A DNA stretch of 52,749 nucleotides from an uncultured Lachnospiraceae bacterium (GTDB taxonomy: Bacteria; Bacillota; Clostridia; Lachnospirales; Lachnospiraceae). Position 1 is the first letter of the stretch. Every line of letters begins with the position of its first letter. The translations under genes and the position numbers were made by a program. Of this stretch, positions 26,344 to 35,250 are shown in pieces. The notes under the pieces are model-generated. The model saw only the letters and a list, made by a program, of their open reading frames with translations. It was not told the DNA's origin and searched no databases. Where the stretch lies: the NCBI GenBank assembly GCA_949076555.1, contig CARUOB010000014.1, forward strand, positions 1-52,749, given 5' to 3'.

Positions 26344-26363
26344 GAGTCTCCCCAGACGTTTTT
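26326..26363 (+). terminator. Terminator overlapping the ktrA stop codon
   Basis: An 11-bp perfect stem CTGGGGAGACT / AGTCTCCCCAG (26326-26336, 26345-26355) is followed by ACGTTTTT. The TAA stop at 26341-26343 lies in the loop, so the last ktrA codons form one arm of the stem. Confidence 0.85.
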
Positions 26364-26414
26364 ACCTCTTTCATAAAACGTTATCATGCCACACTTCTTC
26401 GCCGGACTTTTCCG

Positions 26415-27899
26415 CTAAATCAGTTCATATTTCACCACATCCATTGTCACTTCTCCATCGGCGAAAAAGGAGATGCCTTCCGCCGCAAGATCTGTATACA
26501 TCGTCGCGGTCAGCACATGTTCCCCGTCATTCACAAAAATCTCGGCACTGAATTTATCCAGAATAATGCGCAGCTTAATGGTTCCGTCCTTATGGTTCAC
26601 AAGGCAGCGCCGCTGATGGATAATCGCCCTTCTGGAACCGGAAAACTTTCTGTCCACCTTCACGACTGACTCATGCGGCCGGAAGCTGACGGAAGTCTGA
26701 TAGGTATCGTTCTGTGCGAATCTGACTGCAAATTTATGGTACATATCAGATCCGTCCACCGGGCGAACGGTAAGCTCCATATCGACTTTGCGTCCCTCCA
26801 CGCCGCCTAAACGGATTACATCCGTAAAAATGACCTTCTCATGCCGCACTTCCTCACCGCGCATAGCTTCCAGCTCCCGCACCGGCTTCTGATATAACCG
26901 GCCGTTTTTCACGGACAATTCTCTCGGCAGCGTCATTTGCCCAAGCCATGGCTGAGCGGGCGTATGCAGGTTGCAGGTGTCCCAGTTCTGCATCCATGCC
27001 ACCATAATTCTTCTTCCGTCCGGCGCAAGAATCGTCTGCGTCGCATAAAAATCAATTCCATAGTCCACGGCTTGATTGTGTTCTTCCACAAAGGTGTCCG
27101 TCTCCTCATCGTATGAGCCGATCAGGCACAATGTCCCGTTCCCGTTATGATACTCAAACTCATGTGGCAGCATATCCATGGGACTTGTAAGCAGCACAGC
27201 TTTCCCGTCCAACAGGAAAAAATCGGGACACTCCCACATCCTGCCATAGCGGCCGCGGTTCGCCATCAGTATTTTTTCATACTTCCAGTCAATCCCGTTG
27301 GGACTGCCGAAAAGCAACACCTGTCCGTCCCCGTCCTCCGTACAGTTGCCTACGACGCACTGATAGGAGCCGTCCGGCTTCTGCCACATCTTCGGGTCCC
27401 GAAAGTCAAACTTACTGCTGCCTTCCGGCAAATCCTCCTTCGTCAGCACCGGATTTGCCGCATATTTCTCATAGTCCACACCGTCTCCGATCGCTATACA
27501 CTGTGTCTGCACATCCCTCATACTGCCATCAGACTGCGCCTCTCTCGAAACGCCAGTATATAGTAACAGATGTCGTCCATCCGGCAAGATAACCGCGCTG
27601 CCGGAAAAACAGCCGTCCCGGTCATATTCCCTGTCCGGCGCAAGCGCTGCCGGAAGATAGCGCCAATGCAGCAGATCCGCACTTACCGCATGTCCCCAGT
27701 GCATCGGCCCCCAGTGGGAGTCATAGGGATGGTACTGGTAAAACAGATGATACTCTCCTTTGTAATAGGAAAAGCCGTTCGGATCATTCATCCACCCCAC
27801 CCGCGTACATAAATGAAAATCCGGTTTCTGTTCTTTCTCTATTGTTCTCTCCTGCGCCTCTTCATATTTTCTGGCGTCACGCAATGTCTGGCTTATCAT
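26415..27899 (-). CDS. GH32 beta-fructosidase (sucrose/fructan hydrolase)
   Basis: A 494-residue glycoside hydrolase of family 32. The three catalytic motifs are intact: nucleophile Asp39 (WMNDPNG), transition-state Asp168 (FRDP) and acid/base Glu223 (WECPDFF). A C-terminal beta-sandwich follows from about residue 350. No signal peptide is seen, so it acts in the cytoplasm on imported sugar. The ATG at 27899 follows GGAGGTGTTTT. It is the last gene of the permease-permease-binding protein operon. The substrate (sucrose, sucrose-6-phosphate, inulin- or levan-type oligomers) cannot be settled from the sequence, but a dedicated ABC importer argues for unphosphorylated oligosaccharides. Confidence 0.93.
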   Translation of the reverse strand: MISQTLRDARKYEEAQERTIEKEQKPDFHLCTRVGWMNDPNGFSYYKGEYHLFYQYHPYDSHWGPMHWGHAVSADLLHWRYLPAALAPDREYDRDGCFSGSAVILPDGRHLLLYTGVSREAQSDGSMRDVQTQCIAIGDGVDYEKYAANPVLTKEDLPEGSSKFDFRDPKMWQKPDGSYQCVVGNCTEDGDGQVLLFGSPNGIDWKYEKILMANRGRYGRMWECPDFFLLDGKAVLLTSPMDMLPHEFEYHNGNGTLCLIGSYDEETDTFVEEHNQAVDYGIDFYATQTILAPDGRRIMVAWMQNWDTCNLHTPAQPWLGQMTLPRELSVKNGRLYQKPVRELEAMRGEEVRHEKVIFTDVIRLGGVEGRKVDMELTVRPVDGSDMYHKFAVRFAQNDTYQTSVSFRPHESVVKVDRKFSGSRRAIIHQRRCLVNHKDGTIKLRIILDKFSAEIFVNDGEHVLTATMYTDLAAEGISFFADGEVTMDVVKYELI

Positions 27900-27986
27900 A
27901 AAACACCTCCATGTCAAACACACTTACTCCTGTTTATTTCCATCTGTCATTTCCCGCACCTTCCAATGCCGACACCCTTGCTAGCA

Positions 27987-29675
27987 CTATTCGGCCACAT
28001 CTTTGCCGGAATAACGGTCATACGCATTTTGATATACGGCCAACAGCTTCTCCATACCACATTTCTTTTTCAGATGCTCAATATATGCATTCCACTCTTC
28101 ATCCGTGGGTCCCCCGTTCTTGATCCACAGACCTTCCTGCTCGGAAACCGCACTCTCGAAGTTCCCCTTATACCAATCGATATCGTCCAGTTCCCTTCCC
28201 GTAAACACACAGTCCACAGGATAGGTCGATGTATCGTCCACATAGGGCATCCAGAAATCATACAGATCCGTCAGCCGCTCGATGGCTCTGTCCTCCATCC
28301 TGAAAGTCGTCTGATAGTAATCACTGAGAATCAGCTTCGGTCCTGCCACCTCGCACTCGCCCTTCAATTCCCCGGAGCTTTTTCCGTATTTCTCCCGGCT
28401 CTCCTCATCGGATATGCTCAGCCACACCCCGTTTTCGTCCTGCTTCGTAAAATAAGTGCCAATGGGTCCATACTGCATCTGCATGACGATCTCGGGATCG
28501 TACCACCTATCATAAAACTTTAGCAGATTTGCCGGACTTTTGCACGCCTTTGTGATGTTGAGCTGCCCGCTGCCTACACCGCCGCCTGTGCGGATCGTCA
28601 CATTGTGTGTGCCGTCCGGTCCGTCAAGAACCGGTAAAAAGACATAGTCCTTCGCGTAATCGCCCATGAGCTCCTCAATATACCACCAAGTAGATACGCC
28701 TACATAACCTTGTGAACACTTGGAGATTAGCTGAGTATCCGTCTGGCTGAACATCTCCACGTCCATCAGGCCCTCTGCATACCAGTTATGAAAATAGGTA
28801 AGCGCCTGTCGGTACTGATCCGTGACGCACATAAATTCCACCGTGCCGTCGCTCTTTAAGACAAGATCGTTGCAGACATCATTGGGCCAGTTCGTAAACC
28901 CGAATCCCGCATAGAAAATATTCTGTCCCCAGCACCACTGATCGAAGCCCGTGCTCATGGGTATCGTACTGCCCGGCGCATTCCCATAATACTTTGCGCT
29001 CATATCATTATCCTTAAATGCCTTCAGAGCCGCATGAAGCTCATCCAATGTGGTGGGTACAGGAAGCCCCAGATCATCCAGCCACGCTTTGTTAATCATA
29101 GAAAACTGCGGGATAGAATAAATACTGTAATCTTCCGGCGTACCGATTCCCGCCGTCCCCATGCGTTCTCCCGCCGGAAGACCGTAGATATAGCCGTCAT
29201 CCATCGTGATGGCACTGCGGATATCCGGGTTTTCTTCAAGAATTTTGCTCAAGTTCGGCATGTATTCTTCCGTCAGGTAGGGCGTCAGGTCGATAAATGT
29301 CCCGTCGTCTCCGTAGCGAGAAATATCATAATTGCTGAATCCCACACCCATAAAGGCATCCGGCAGTTCACCGCCCGCAATACGGATATTTACCTGTTCC
29401 GCCAAAGATTCCTTCATGGTAGTCCAGTCAATACTGATTCCCGCCTCCTGCTGCAGCTCGTTTAATACGACATTATCGTCATATCCCGGACTCAGTGCGC
29501 CCTGCGCGCCCATAATGGCAAACTGTGTCTGCGAGGTGTCCGGATTGGCAACTCCTTTCTCGTGGTGCCCGTAGTCCTGGTTCGCGCACGCCGTCATTGA
29601 CAGGGCCATTCCCGCTGTAAACATACAGATCAGGATTTTCTTTTTATTTAGAAATGTTTTCATTTTTCTCATCAC
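27987..29675 (-). CDS. Sugar ABC transporter substrate-binding lipoprotein (CUT1, LplA-like)
   Basis: A 562-residue extracellular solute-binding protein of family 1. The signal peptide ends in a lipobox LSMTAC with Cys30. GTG at 29675 or ATG at 29672 are both possible starts; GGAGGA lies at 29681-29686 and fits either. Length and the aromatic-rich C-terminus match the large Gram-positive LplA/YtcQ-type proteins. It lies between the permease genes and GH32, so it probably binds fructo-oligosaccharides (inference from context). Confidence 0.9.
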   Translation of the reverse strand: MMRKMKTFLNKKKILICMFTAGMALSMTACANQDYGHHEKGVANPDTSQTQFAIMGAQGALSPGYDDNVVLNELQQEAGISIDWTTMKESLAEQVNIRIAGGELPDAFMGVGFSNYDISRYGDDGTFIDLTPYLTEEYMPNLSKILEENPDIRSAITMDDGYIYGLPAGERMGTAGIGTPEDYSIYSIPQFSMINKAWLDDLGLPVPTTLDELHAALKAFKDNDMSAKYYGNAPGSTIPMSTGFDQWCWGQNIFYAGFGFTNWPNDVCNDLVLKSDGTVEFMCVTDQYRQALTYFHNWYAEGLMDVEMFSQTDTQLISKCSQGYVGVSTWWYIEELMGDYAKDYVFLPVLDGPDGTHNVTIRTGGGVGSGQLNITKACKSPANLLKFYDRWYDPEIVMQMQYGPIGTYFTKQDENGVWLSISDEESREKYGKSSGELKGECEVAGPKLILSDYYQTTFRMEDRAIERLTDLYDFWMPYVDDTSTYPVDCVFTGRELDDIDWYKGNFESAVSEQEGLWIKNGGPTDEEWNAYIEHLKKKCGMEKLLAVYQNAYDRYSGKDVAE

Positions 29676-29759
29676 ATTAATCCTCCATTTCAGACCCTCT
29701 GATCTCTGATTGAAAAACAGGACGATCAGACTTATTCTTTATCCCGTTCCAGTCTGCCG

Positions 29760-30668
29760 TCAGCCCTTTACCGCGCCTGCCATAAACCCTTTTTCAAAAT
29801 ACTTCTGTACGAACGGATAAATAATCAGCATCGGCAGCGCCGCGATAATGATGGATGAAAACTTGATCATCTCTGTCATTTTGTTCAGTTCCGCAAACCC
29901 GCCCGATATGGTACTCGCCTGACTTGCGCTGGCAGAACTCTTAATCAGTATGTTTCTCAGCACAAGCGGCAGAGGCGCCTTATTCGGGGACGGCAGATAA
30001 ATCATGGATGTAAACCAGTCGTTCCAGTACGCCACCATACTGAACACCACCATAACCGCCATAATGGAGCGGCTTAAAGGCACCACAATCTTAATGAATG
30101 TCGTCCATTTGGAGGCCCCGTCGATATTGGCCGCTTCGATCATCTCCTTCGGAATGCTGTTCTCAAAGAAGTTCCTCACAATGATCAAATTGCCGACCGC
30201 CACACCGCCCGGAAGGAAGAGCGCCCACATGCTGTTGATCAGCCCTGTCTCCTTCACGACCAGATAGGTGGGAACCATACCGCCGCCAAAATACATTGTA
30301 ATGATAAAAAAGATACTAAAAAATTTCCGTCCCGGCAAATCTTTCACACTTAAAGGGTATGCCGCCAGATAAAGCATAACCACAGAGAACACCGTACCGA
30401 TGATCGTATACTTAAAGCTGTTAAAAAGTCCAAGCAGGATGCCGGGATCTGCAAACACCGACTTGTAACCGTCCAACGTAAACTGGCTCGGCAGAAGAAA
30501 CGTCTTTCCCGCGTACACATCGTAAGGGTTGGACACAGAGGCAACCAGCACATAATAGAGCGGATAGGCAACAATTAACAGAATAATGGTACAGAGAACC
30601 ACCAGAATGATATCGCTGCTCTTTTCGGAAAGTCCTGTCAGCTTTCCCGATTTTGTGTTTTTTCTCAT
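29760..30668 (-). CDS. Sugar ABC transporter permease (CUT1, LplC/YtcP-like)
   Basis: A 302-residue permease with six membrane segments and the EAA loop EMIEAANIDGASKWTTF. The C-terminus ends in FEKGFMAGAVKG, the standard ending of MalG/LplC-type permeases. It starts 10 bp after the partner permease. The operon has no ATPase gene; such CUT1 importers usually borrow a shared MsmK-type ATPase encoded elsewhere. Confidence 0.92.
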   Translation of the reverse strand: MRKNTKSGKLTGLSEKSSDIILVVLCTIILLIVAYPLYYVLVASVSNPYDVYAGKTFLLPSQFTLDGYKSVFADPGILLGLFNSFKYTIIGTVFSVVMLYLAAYPLSVKDLPGRKFFSIFFIITMYFGGGMVPTYLVVKETGLINSMWALFLPGGVAVGNLIIVRNFFENSIPKEMIEAANIDGASKWTTFIKIVVPLSRSIMAVMVVFSMVAYWNDWFTSMIYLPSPNKAPLPLVLRNILIKSSASASQASTISGGFAELNKMTEMIKFSSIIIAALPMLIIYPFVQKYFEKGFMAGAVKG

Positions 30669-30678
30669 ACCGCACCTC

Positions 30679-31608
30679 CTATATAAAACTCGTGTCTTCC
30701 GATATCCGCTTTGCCGCCTTATTTACCGCAATCAGCAGAATAATATTGATTACTGTATTAAATAACCCTACCGCCGTTGAATAACTGTATTTGGCTCGTT
30801 CAATACCCTGTTGATAAACATAAACTGCTATGACGTCACTGGCCGCTTTGTTCAAGTCTGTCTGCAGGAGCCATACCTTTTCAAAACCTACGTTCATCAG
30901 ACCACCAACACTCATAATCAAGTTCAAAACCATAATAGGCGCTAACTCCGGTATGTCGATATGGATGATCCGCTGGAACAAAGACGCACCGTCCACCTTT
31001 GCCGCCTCATAGAGCGATGTATCTACATTTGCCAGCGTTGCCATGTAAACGATAATGCCCCATCCTGCATCCTGCCATATACCCGACGCGATATAGATTG
31101 TGCGGAATGCGGAAGACTCTGTCAGAAAATCTATGGACGTTCCCGCTATCAAGTTAATCAGACCACCCGAAGGACTTAAGAAGATTCGAATCATACCGCA
31201 AATAACCATCGTGGATATAAAGTGCGGTGCGTAGAGCACCGTCTGGGTAATCCTCTTAAAACGGTGAAACCGCATCTGGTTCATCATCAGAGCAAGAATA
31301 ATCGGAATCGGAAATCCCCACAATAAGCTGTAAAAACTCAGTAATATCGTGTTCTTCATCATCCGCCAAAAAGTTGGCGCACTGAAAAACCGGAAAAACC
31401 ACTCGAGACCGACCCACTCACTTCCCGCAAATCCTTTGCTTGCCTTATAATCCCTGAATGCAATCTGGATGCCGTACATCGGTATGTACTTATATACAAT
31501 GGTCAGTACCACTGGCACCAGAAGCATCGCATACAACTGCCAGTTATCCTTCAACCGCCTTTTCAGCGATTTGCCGCCTGTTTGAGGCGCCGTCTTTGTT
31601 CTACTCAT
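30679..31608 (-). CDS. Sugar ABC transporter permease (CUT1, LplB-like)
   Basis: A 309-residue permease with six membrane segments and the EAA loop LYEAAKVDGASLFQRI. The N-terminal region (PMYGIQIAFRDYKASKGFAG) matches LplB/YteP-type proteins. It is the first gene of the fructan operon. AGGAGGGAGACGG precedes the ATG. Operator-like sites lie between it and the divergent LacI-type gene. Confidence 0.92.
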   Translation of the reverse strand: MSRTKTAPQTGGKSLKRRLKDNWQLYAMLLVPVVLTIVYKYIPMYGIQIAFRDYKASKGFAGSEWVGLEWFFRFFSAPTFWRMMKNTILLSFYSLLWGFPIPIILALMMNQMRFHRFKRITQTVLYAPHFISTMVICGMIRIFLSPSGGLINLIAGTSIDFLTESSAFRTIYIASGIWQDAGWGIIVYMATLANVDTSLYEAAKVDGASLFQRIIHIDIPELAPIMVLNLIMSVGGLMNVGFEKVWLLQTDLNKAASDVIAVYVYQQGIERAKYSYSTAVGLFNTVINIILLIAVNKAAKRISEDTSFI

Positions 31609-31664
31609 TTGCCGTCTCCCTCCTGATTCTATCCCTCACCATTTTGAATTGTAACAACCGTTTC

Positions 31665-31678
31665 GTGAAACGTTATTT
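31665..31678. promoter_or_regulatory. LacI-type operator-like site O1
   Basis: Part of a CGTTTC-GT-GAAACG inverted repeat (31659-31672). In register 31665-31678 it matches ATGWAACGTTWCAT in 11 of 14 positions. It lies 57 bases upstream of the permease ATG, where a bound repressor would block the operon. Confidence 0.6.
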
Positions 31679-31815
31679 CTATGTAATTGCATATTAGCAT
31701 CATATATATCTTTCCGTCAACACAAATTGCCGATTTTCTTTCTTTTTATTGCCACATTTTCTGTTTTTCACGAATTTTCGGTTCTATTTTTGTAATATAT
31801 GCACACATATATTAC

Positions 31816-31829
31816 ATGTAACGTTTCAT
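31816..31829. promoter_or_regulatory. LacI-type operator-like site O2
   Basis: ATGTAACGTTTCAT is a near-perfect 14-bp palindrome with the central CG typical of LacI-family operators. It lies midway between the divergent genes and is the best copy of the three. Confidence 0.65.
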
Positions 31830-31943
31830 ATATATACTTTTTCCTGCTTTACAAACTGCCCCTATGTCTTTATAATGTTTGTGATAAGACAGGAAATATA
31901 AAAAGCAGAGGGAAATGACACTGTGTTTCTGCGTGAATTGTGC

Positions 31944-31976
31944 TATAATTTCACGAGATTTCACGATCCGTTTCAT
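31944..31976 (+). promoter_or_regulatory. lacI-type gene promoter and operator-like site O3
   Basis: TGC-TATAAT is an extended -10 box (TATAAT at 31944-31949). ACGATCCGTTTCAT (31963-31976) matches the operator pattern in 11 of 14 positions just downstream, and CGTGAA/TTCACG arms flank the -10. This fits autorepression. Confidence 0.55.
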
Positions 31977-32030
31977 TCCTCATTTTATATGTTTCAAATG
32001 ATGAACCGGAAGCACAAAGGAGTGCCTGAT

Positions 32031-33047
32031 ATGAAAAAAGAATGTTCAACTCCAACCATGAAGGATGTCGCAAAAGAAGCCGGTGTTGCACTCGGCACGG
32101 TATCCAAAGTCGTAAACGGCCTTCCTGTGGGGGAATCCTATCGCATCCGTGTGGAGACCGCTATCCAAAAACTGAACTACCAGGTAAACAGCTATGCGCA
32201 GGGTCTTAAGGCGAGCAAAACCTACACCGTTGCCCTCTTAATCCCCAACACCTTCGATCCGTTTTTTGCTTCCCTCACTTATTACATTAATGTTGCGCTT
32301 ATGAAAAAAAGATATCGGATGCTTTTGTGCGCCACCGATTACGATCCCCGGCTGGAACAGGAATATGTGACAATGGCGCAGCAAAATAAAGTGGACGGAA
32401 TTATCGGCCTTACCTACAATCCCGATCTCATTGTGGACGAAAACACCCCCTTTGTCGCCATCGACCGCTCCATGGGCTCCAAAATTCCCTGTGTCGCCTG
32501 CGATAATTTCGCCGGAGGCCAGCTCGCCGCCGAAAAACTGGCCAGTCTCGGCTGCAGGCACGTTGCCTTTTTACGAAACGGATCTACCCTGGACAATGAG
32601 CCCAACAAGCGAAAAGCCGGTTTTGAGACCGGCTGTCTTTCCCGCGGCCTCACTTATGAGATGAAAATTTTAAATGATGGGGATTCTATCGAAGAATTTG
32701 AACATTTTATATCAGAACATATACTCGAAGGGCACTTATCCTTTGACGGCATTTTCTGTGTAACCGACCGCCTCGCCTGCCATGTGCTTGGTATGCTGCA
32801 AAAGCTCGGGATACGCGTGCCGGAAGATGTGCAGCTTATCGGCTTTGACGGAATACGGGCTTTTGGAAACATGGATTACCACTGTTCGACTATTGTTCAG
32901 CCCGTTCCCGACATGGCCGAAATGTGCGTAGATCTTCTTCTGCGCGAAAATACAATGGCAAAGCCGCCATTGGTCTGCCTGCCCGTCACTTTTGCACAGG
33001 GAGGAACGACTACAGAAGAATGCACGCACACGGATCAATCACTCTAA
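32031..33047 (+). CDS. LacI-family transcriptional regulator of the fructan locus
   Basis: A 338-residue repressor. The N-terminal helix-turn-helix reads TMKDVAKEAGVALGTVSKVV and a hinge helix follows near residue 55. The rest is a periplasmic-binding-protein-like effector domain (SYAQGLKASKTYTVALLIPN onwards). I chose the ATG at 32031 because AAAGGAGTGCC lies just upstream and the longer frame adds an unlikely leader. It is divergent from the permease-binding protein-GH32 operon and three matching operator-like sites lie in between. Confidence 0.92.
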   Translation: MKKECSTPTMKDVAKEAGVALGTVSKVVNGLPVGESYRIRVETAIQKLNYQVNSYAQGLKASKTYTVALLIPNTFDPFFASLTYYINVALMKKRYRMLLCATDYDPRLEQEYVTMAQQNKVDGIIGLTYNPDLIVDENTPFVAIDRSMGSKIPCVACDNFAGGQLAAEKLASLGCRHVAFLRNGSTLDNEPNKRKAGFETGCLSRGLTYEMKILNDGDSIEEFEHFISEHILEGHLSFDGIFCVTDRLACHVLGMLQKLGIRVPEDVQLIGFDGIRAFGNMDYHCSTIVQPVPDMAEMCVDLLLRENTMAKPPLVCLPVTFAQGGTTTEECTHTDQSL

Positions 33048-33172
33048 TGATATAAACATTTCCAAAAGACTGCATTTGTCAAAAATACACGCGCTTACAG
33101 TTTCAGTTCCACCCAAATATCGCTGTCCAGCACGTCATCTTAACTTGTTTGCTCCTTTTCTTTTCCTATCTA

Positions 33173-33203
33173 TAAAACGGACGCCGGTTACCCGGACGTC
33201 CGT
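33173..33203 (-). terminator. glgB terminator
   Basis: Read on the minus strand, ACGGACG..CGTCCGT arms (33177-33183, 33197-33203) continue inward as CCGG/CCGG with one bulged base, and TTTTATAG follows. It begins 8 bases after the glgB stop. Confidence 0.75.
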
Positions 33204-33210
33204 CTCAGCA

Positions 33211-35193
33211 CTAAAATACAAATATCGCAGCCGTATAAGGCGGCAGATCAAAGGAAATACTATAATCTTTAAAATTGCAAGGTTCTTTCACCGCCACAAT
33301 CTCCGCGGGAATCACATTCCCGTTTCCGCCAAACCGCTTATCGTCACTGTTTAAGAGGAGCTTATACTTTTTCTTTTTAGGCACCCCGACCTTATAGTTT
33401 TCCCATTTCATAGGGGTCATGTTGAGGACGAACATGATATTGTTCTTGCCGGTTTTGTCCTTGCGGTAAAAGCTGTATGTACTGCGGTCCGCATCGTCGG
33501 CGTTCAGCCACTCGAAGCCCGCCCAGTCGTTATCGATCGTATACAGAGCGGGATACTTCCGGTACAGTGCAAGCAGCTCCTTCACATACTCGTGCATACC
33601 CTTATTCTGCTCTTCGCCAAGCAGATTCCAGTCAAGCTCCCTTGTCTCGCTCCACTCTCTCTCCTGACCGAAATCCTGTCCCATAAAGAGCAGCTTCTTG
33701 CCGGAATGCCCCATCATGTAGCCATAACCCACACGCAGATTTGCGTACTTATCCACGGGATAGCCGGGCATCTTGTTGACCATGGAACATTTCAGGTGCA
33801 CCACCTCGTCGTGGGAGAGAGGCAGAATATAATTTTCGCTGTTGTTGTAGCTCATGGCGAAGGTCATGGCATAGTGGTTATTCTTGCGGAAATAGGGGTC
33901 GAGCTTCATATATTCGCAGAAGTCGTGCATCCATCCCATGTTCCATTTAAAGCTGAAGCCAAGTCCGTCCTCCTCCACCTTGCCAGTCACCTTCGGCCAC
34001 GCCGTAGATTCCTCCGCAATGGTAAGGAAGCCGGGATATGCGCCGTGCACCACAGAATTTAAGTGCTTAAAGAACTCAATCGCATCCAGATTTTCTCTGC
34101 CGCCGTACTTATTCGGCACCCACTGGCCTTCCTGCTTGCTGTAATCCAGATAAAGCATAGACGCCACAGCGTCAATCCGGATGCCGTCGATATGGTACTC
34201 TCTGATCCAGTAGAGAACATTCGCAATCAGGAAATTCCTGACCTCATTCTTTGCATAGTTAAAAATCTTTGTGCCCCAGTCCGGGTGCTCGCCGATCCTC
34301 GGATCGGGATGCTCGAAAATACACTGTCCGTCAAAGCAGCCAAGCCCGTGCGCGTCAGTCGCAAAATGTGCCGGAACCCAGTCCAGAATAACGCCGATCT
34401 TATTTTTATGAAGCTTATTGATCAGATACATGAAGTCCGACGGATCGCCGTGTCTGGAGGTGGGCGCATAGTAACCGGTCACCTGATACCCCCAGGAACC
34501 GTCAAACGGATATTCCGCAATACCCATAAGCTCTATGTGGGTATAATGCATTTCCTTCAGGTACTCCACGATTCTGTCCGCAAACTCGCGGTAGTTATAA
34601 AATCCTTCCTCCGTGCCGTCAGGATGTTTCATCCATGAACCGATATGGCACTCGTAAATCGCCATTGGCTCCTGATTATAGTCCTTGCCTTCTCTTTCGG
34701 CCATCCATGTGCTGTCCGACCACTTAAATTTGCTGATATCATACGTTTTTGACGCATTGCCCGGGCGCATCTCCGCATAATTCGCGAAGGGATCTGCCTT
34801 ATAAAGCTTCTCGCCCGCAGGCGTCCGCACCAAATACTTGTAAAGCTCATTCTCGCCCACATCCGGAATAAAGAGCTTATAGATCCCGCCGGGACCCAGT
34901 TTCTCCATCTCGTGCTTTTCCTCATCCCAGCCGTTAAAGGTACCGATCACATGAACGCTGGCGGCATTGGGCGCCCACACTGCGAAGAACATACCCTTCA
35001 CGCCGTTTTCCACAGAAGGATGTGCTCCCAGCTTTTTGTAGATATCATAATGTGTGCCCTGCGCGAACACATACTGGTCAGCCTCGGAGATAAATACCTC
35101 CTCTGTCGTCTGTTTCTCTGCCTTTTTGGGCGCCGCCGCCTTCTCCTGCTTTTTCTGCACTCCGGATGACTTAGCCGCTTTCTTTACTGCCAT
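33211..35193 (-). CDS. glgB: 1,4-alpha-glucan branching enzyme
   Basis: A 660-residue GH13 enzyme that introduces alpha-1,6 branches into glycogen. An N-terminal Lys/Ala-rich tail (about 1-32) precedes the CBM48 domain (LGAHPSVENGVKGMFFAVWAPNA). The GH13 barrel has DWVPAHF, nucleophile Asp in DGIRIDAVASML, acid/base Glu in IAEESTAWP and LPLSHDEVVH. The C-terminal sandwich ends FDLPPYTAAIFVF. The start follows CAGGGGGTTAGGTT. No other glg genes are nearby. Confidence 0.95.
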   Translation of the reverse strand: MAVKKAAKSSGVQKKQEKAAAPKKAEKQTTEEVFISEADQYVFAQGTHYDIYKKLGAHPSVENGVKGMFFAVWAPNAASVHVIGTFNGWDEEKHEMEKLGPGGIYKLFIPDVGENELYKYLVRTPAGEKLYKADPFANYAEMRPGNASKTYDISKFKWSDSTWMAEREGKDYNQEPMAIYECHIGSWMKHPDGTEEGFYNYREFADRIVEYLKEMHYTHIELMGIAEYPFDGSWGYQVTGYYAPTSRHGDPSDFMYLINKLHKNKIGVILDWVPAHFATDAHGLGCFDGQCIFEHPDPRIGEHPDWGTKIFNYAKNEVRNFLIANVLYWIREYHIDGIRIDAVASMLYLDYSKQEGQWVPNKYGGRENLDAIEFFKHLNSVVHGAYPGFLTIAEESTAWPKVTGKVEEDGLGFSFKWNMGWMHDFCEYMKLDPYFRKNNHYAMTFAMSYNNSENYILPLSHDEVVHLKCSMVNKMPGYPVDKYANLRVGYGYMMGHSGKKLLFMGQDFGQEREWSETRELDWNLLGEEQNKGMHEYVKELLALYRKYPALYTIDNDWAGFEWLNADDADRSTYSFYRKDKTGKNNIMFVLNMTPMKWENYKVGVPKKKKYKLLLNSDDKRFGGNGNVIPAEIVAVKEPCNFKDYSISFDLPPYTAAIFVF

Positions 35194-35250
35194 AACCTAA
35201 CCCCCTGTTTTATAATCCACTAAGAGTTCATGATAAGCTGCCTTCTCTAA

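Noticed and set aside
31665..31829. CcpA cre sites
   Set aside because: The sites look alike, but their spacing and centre (AACGTT) fit the local LacI-type regulator better and do not match the cre consensus fully.
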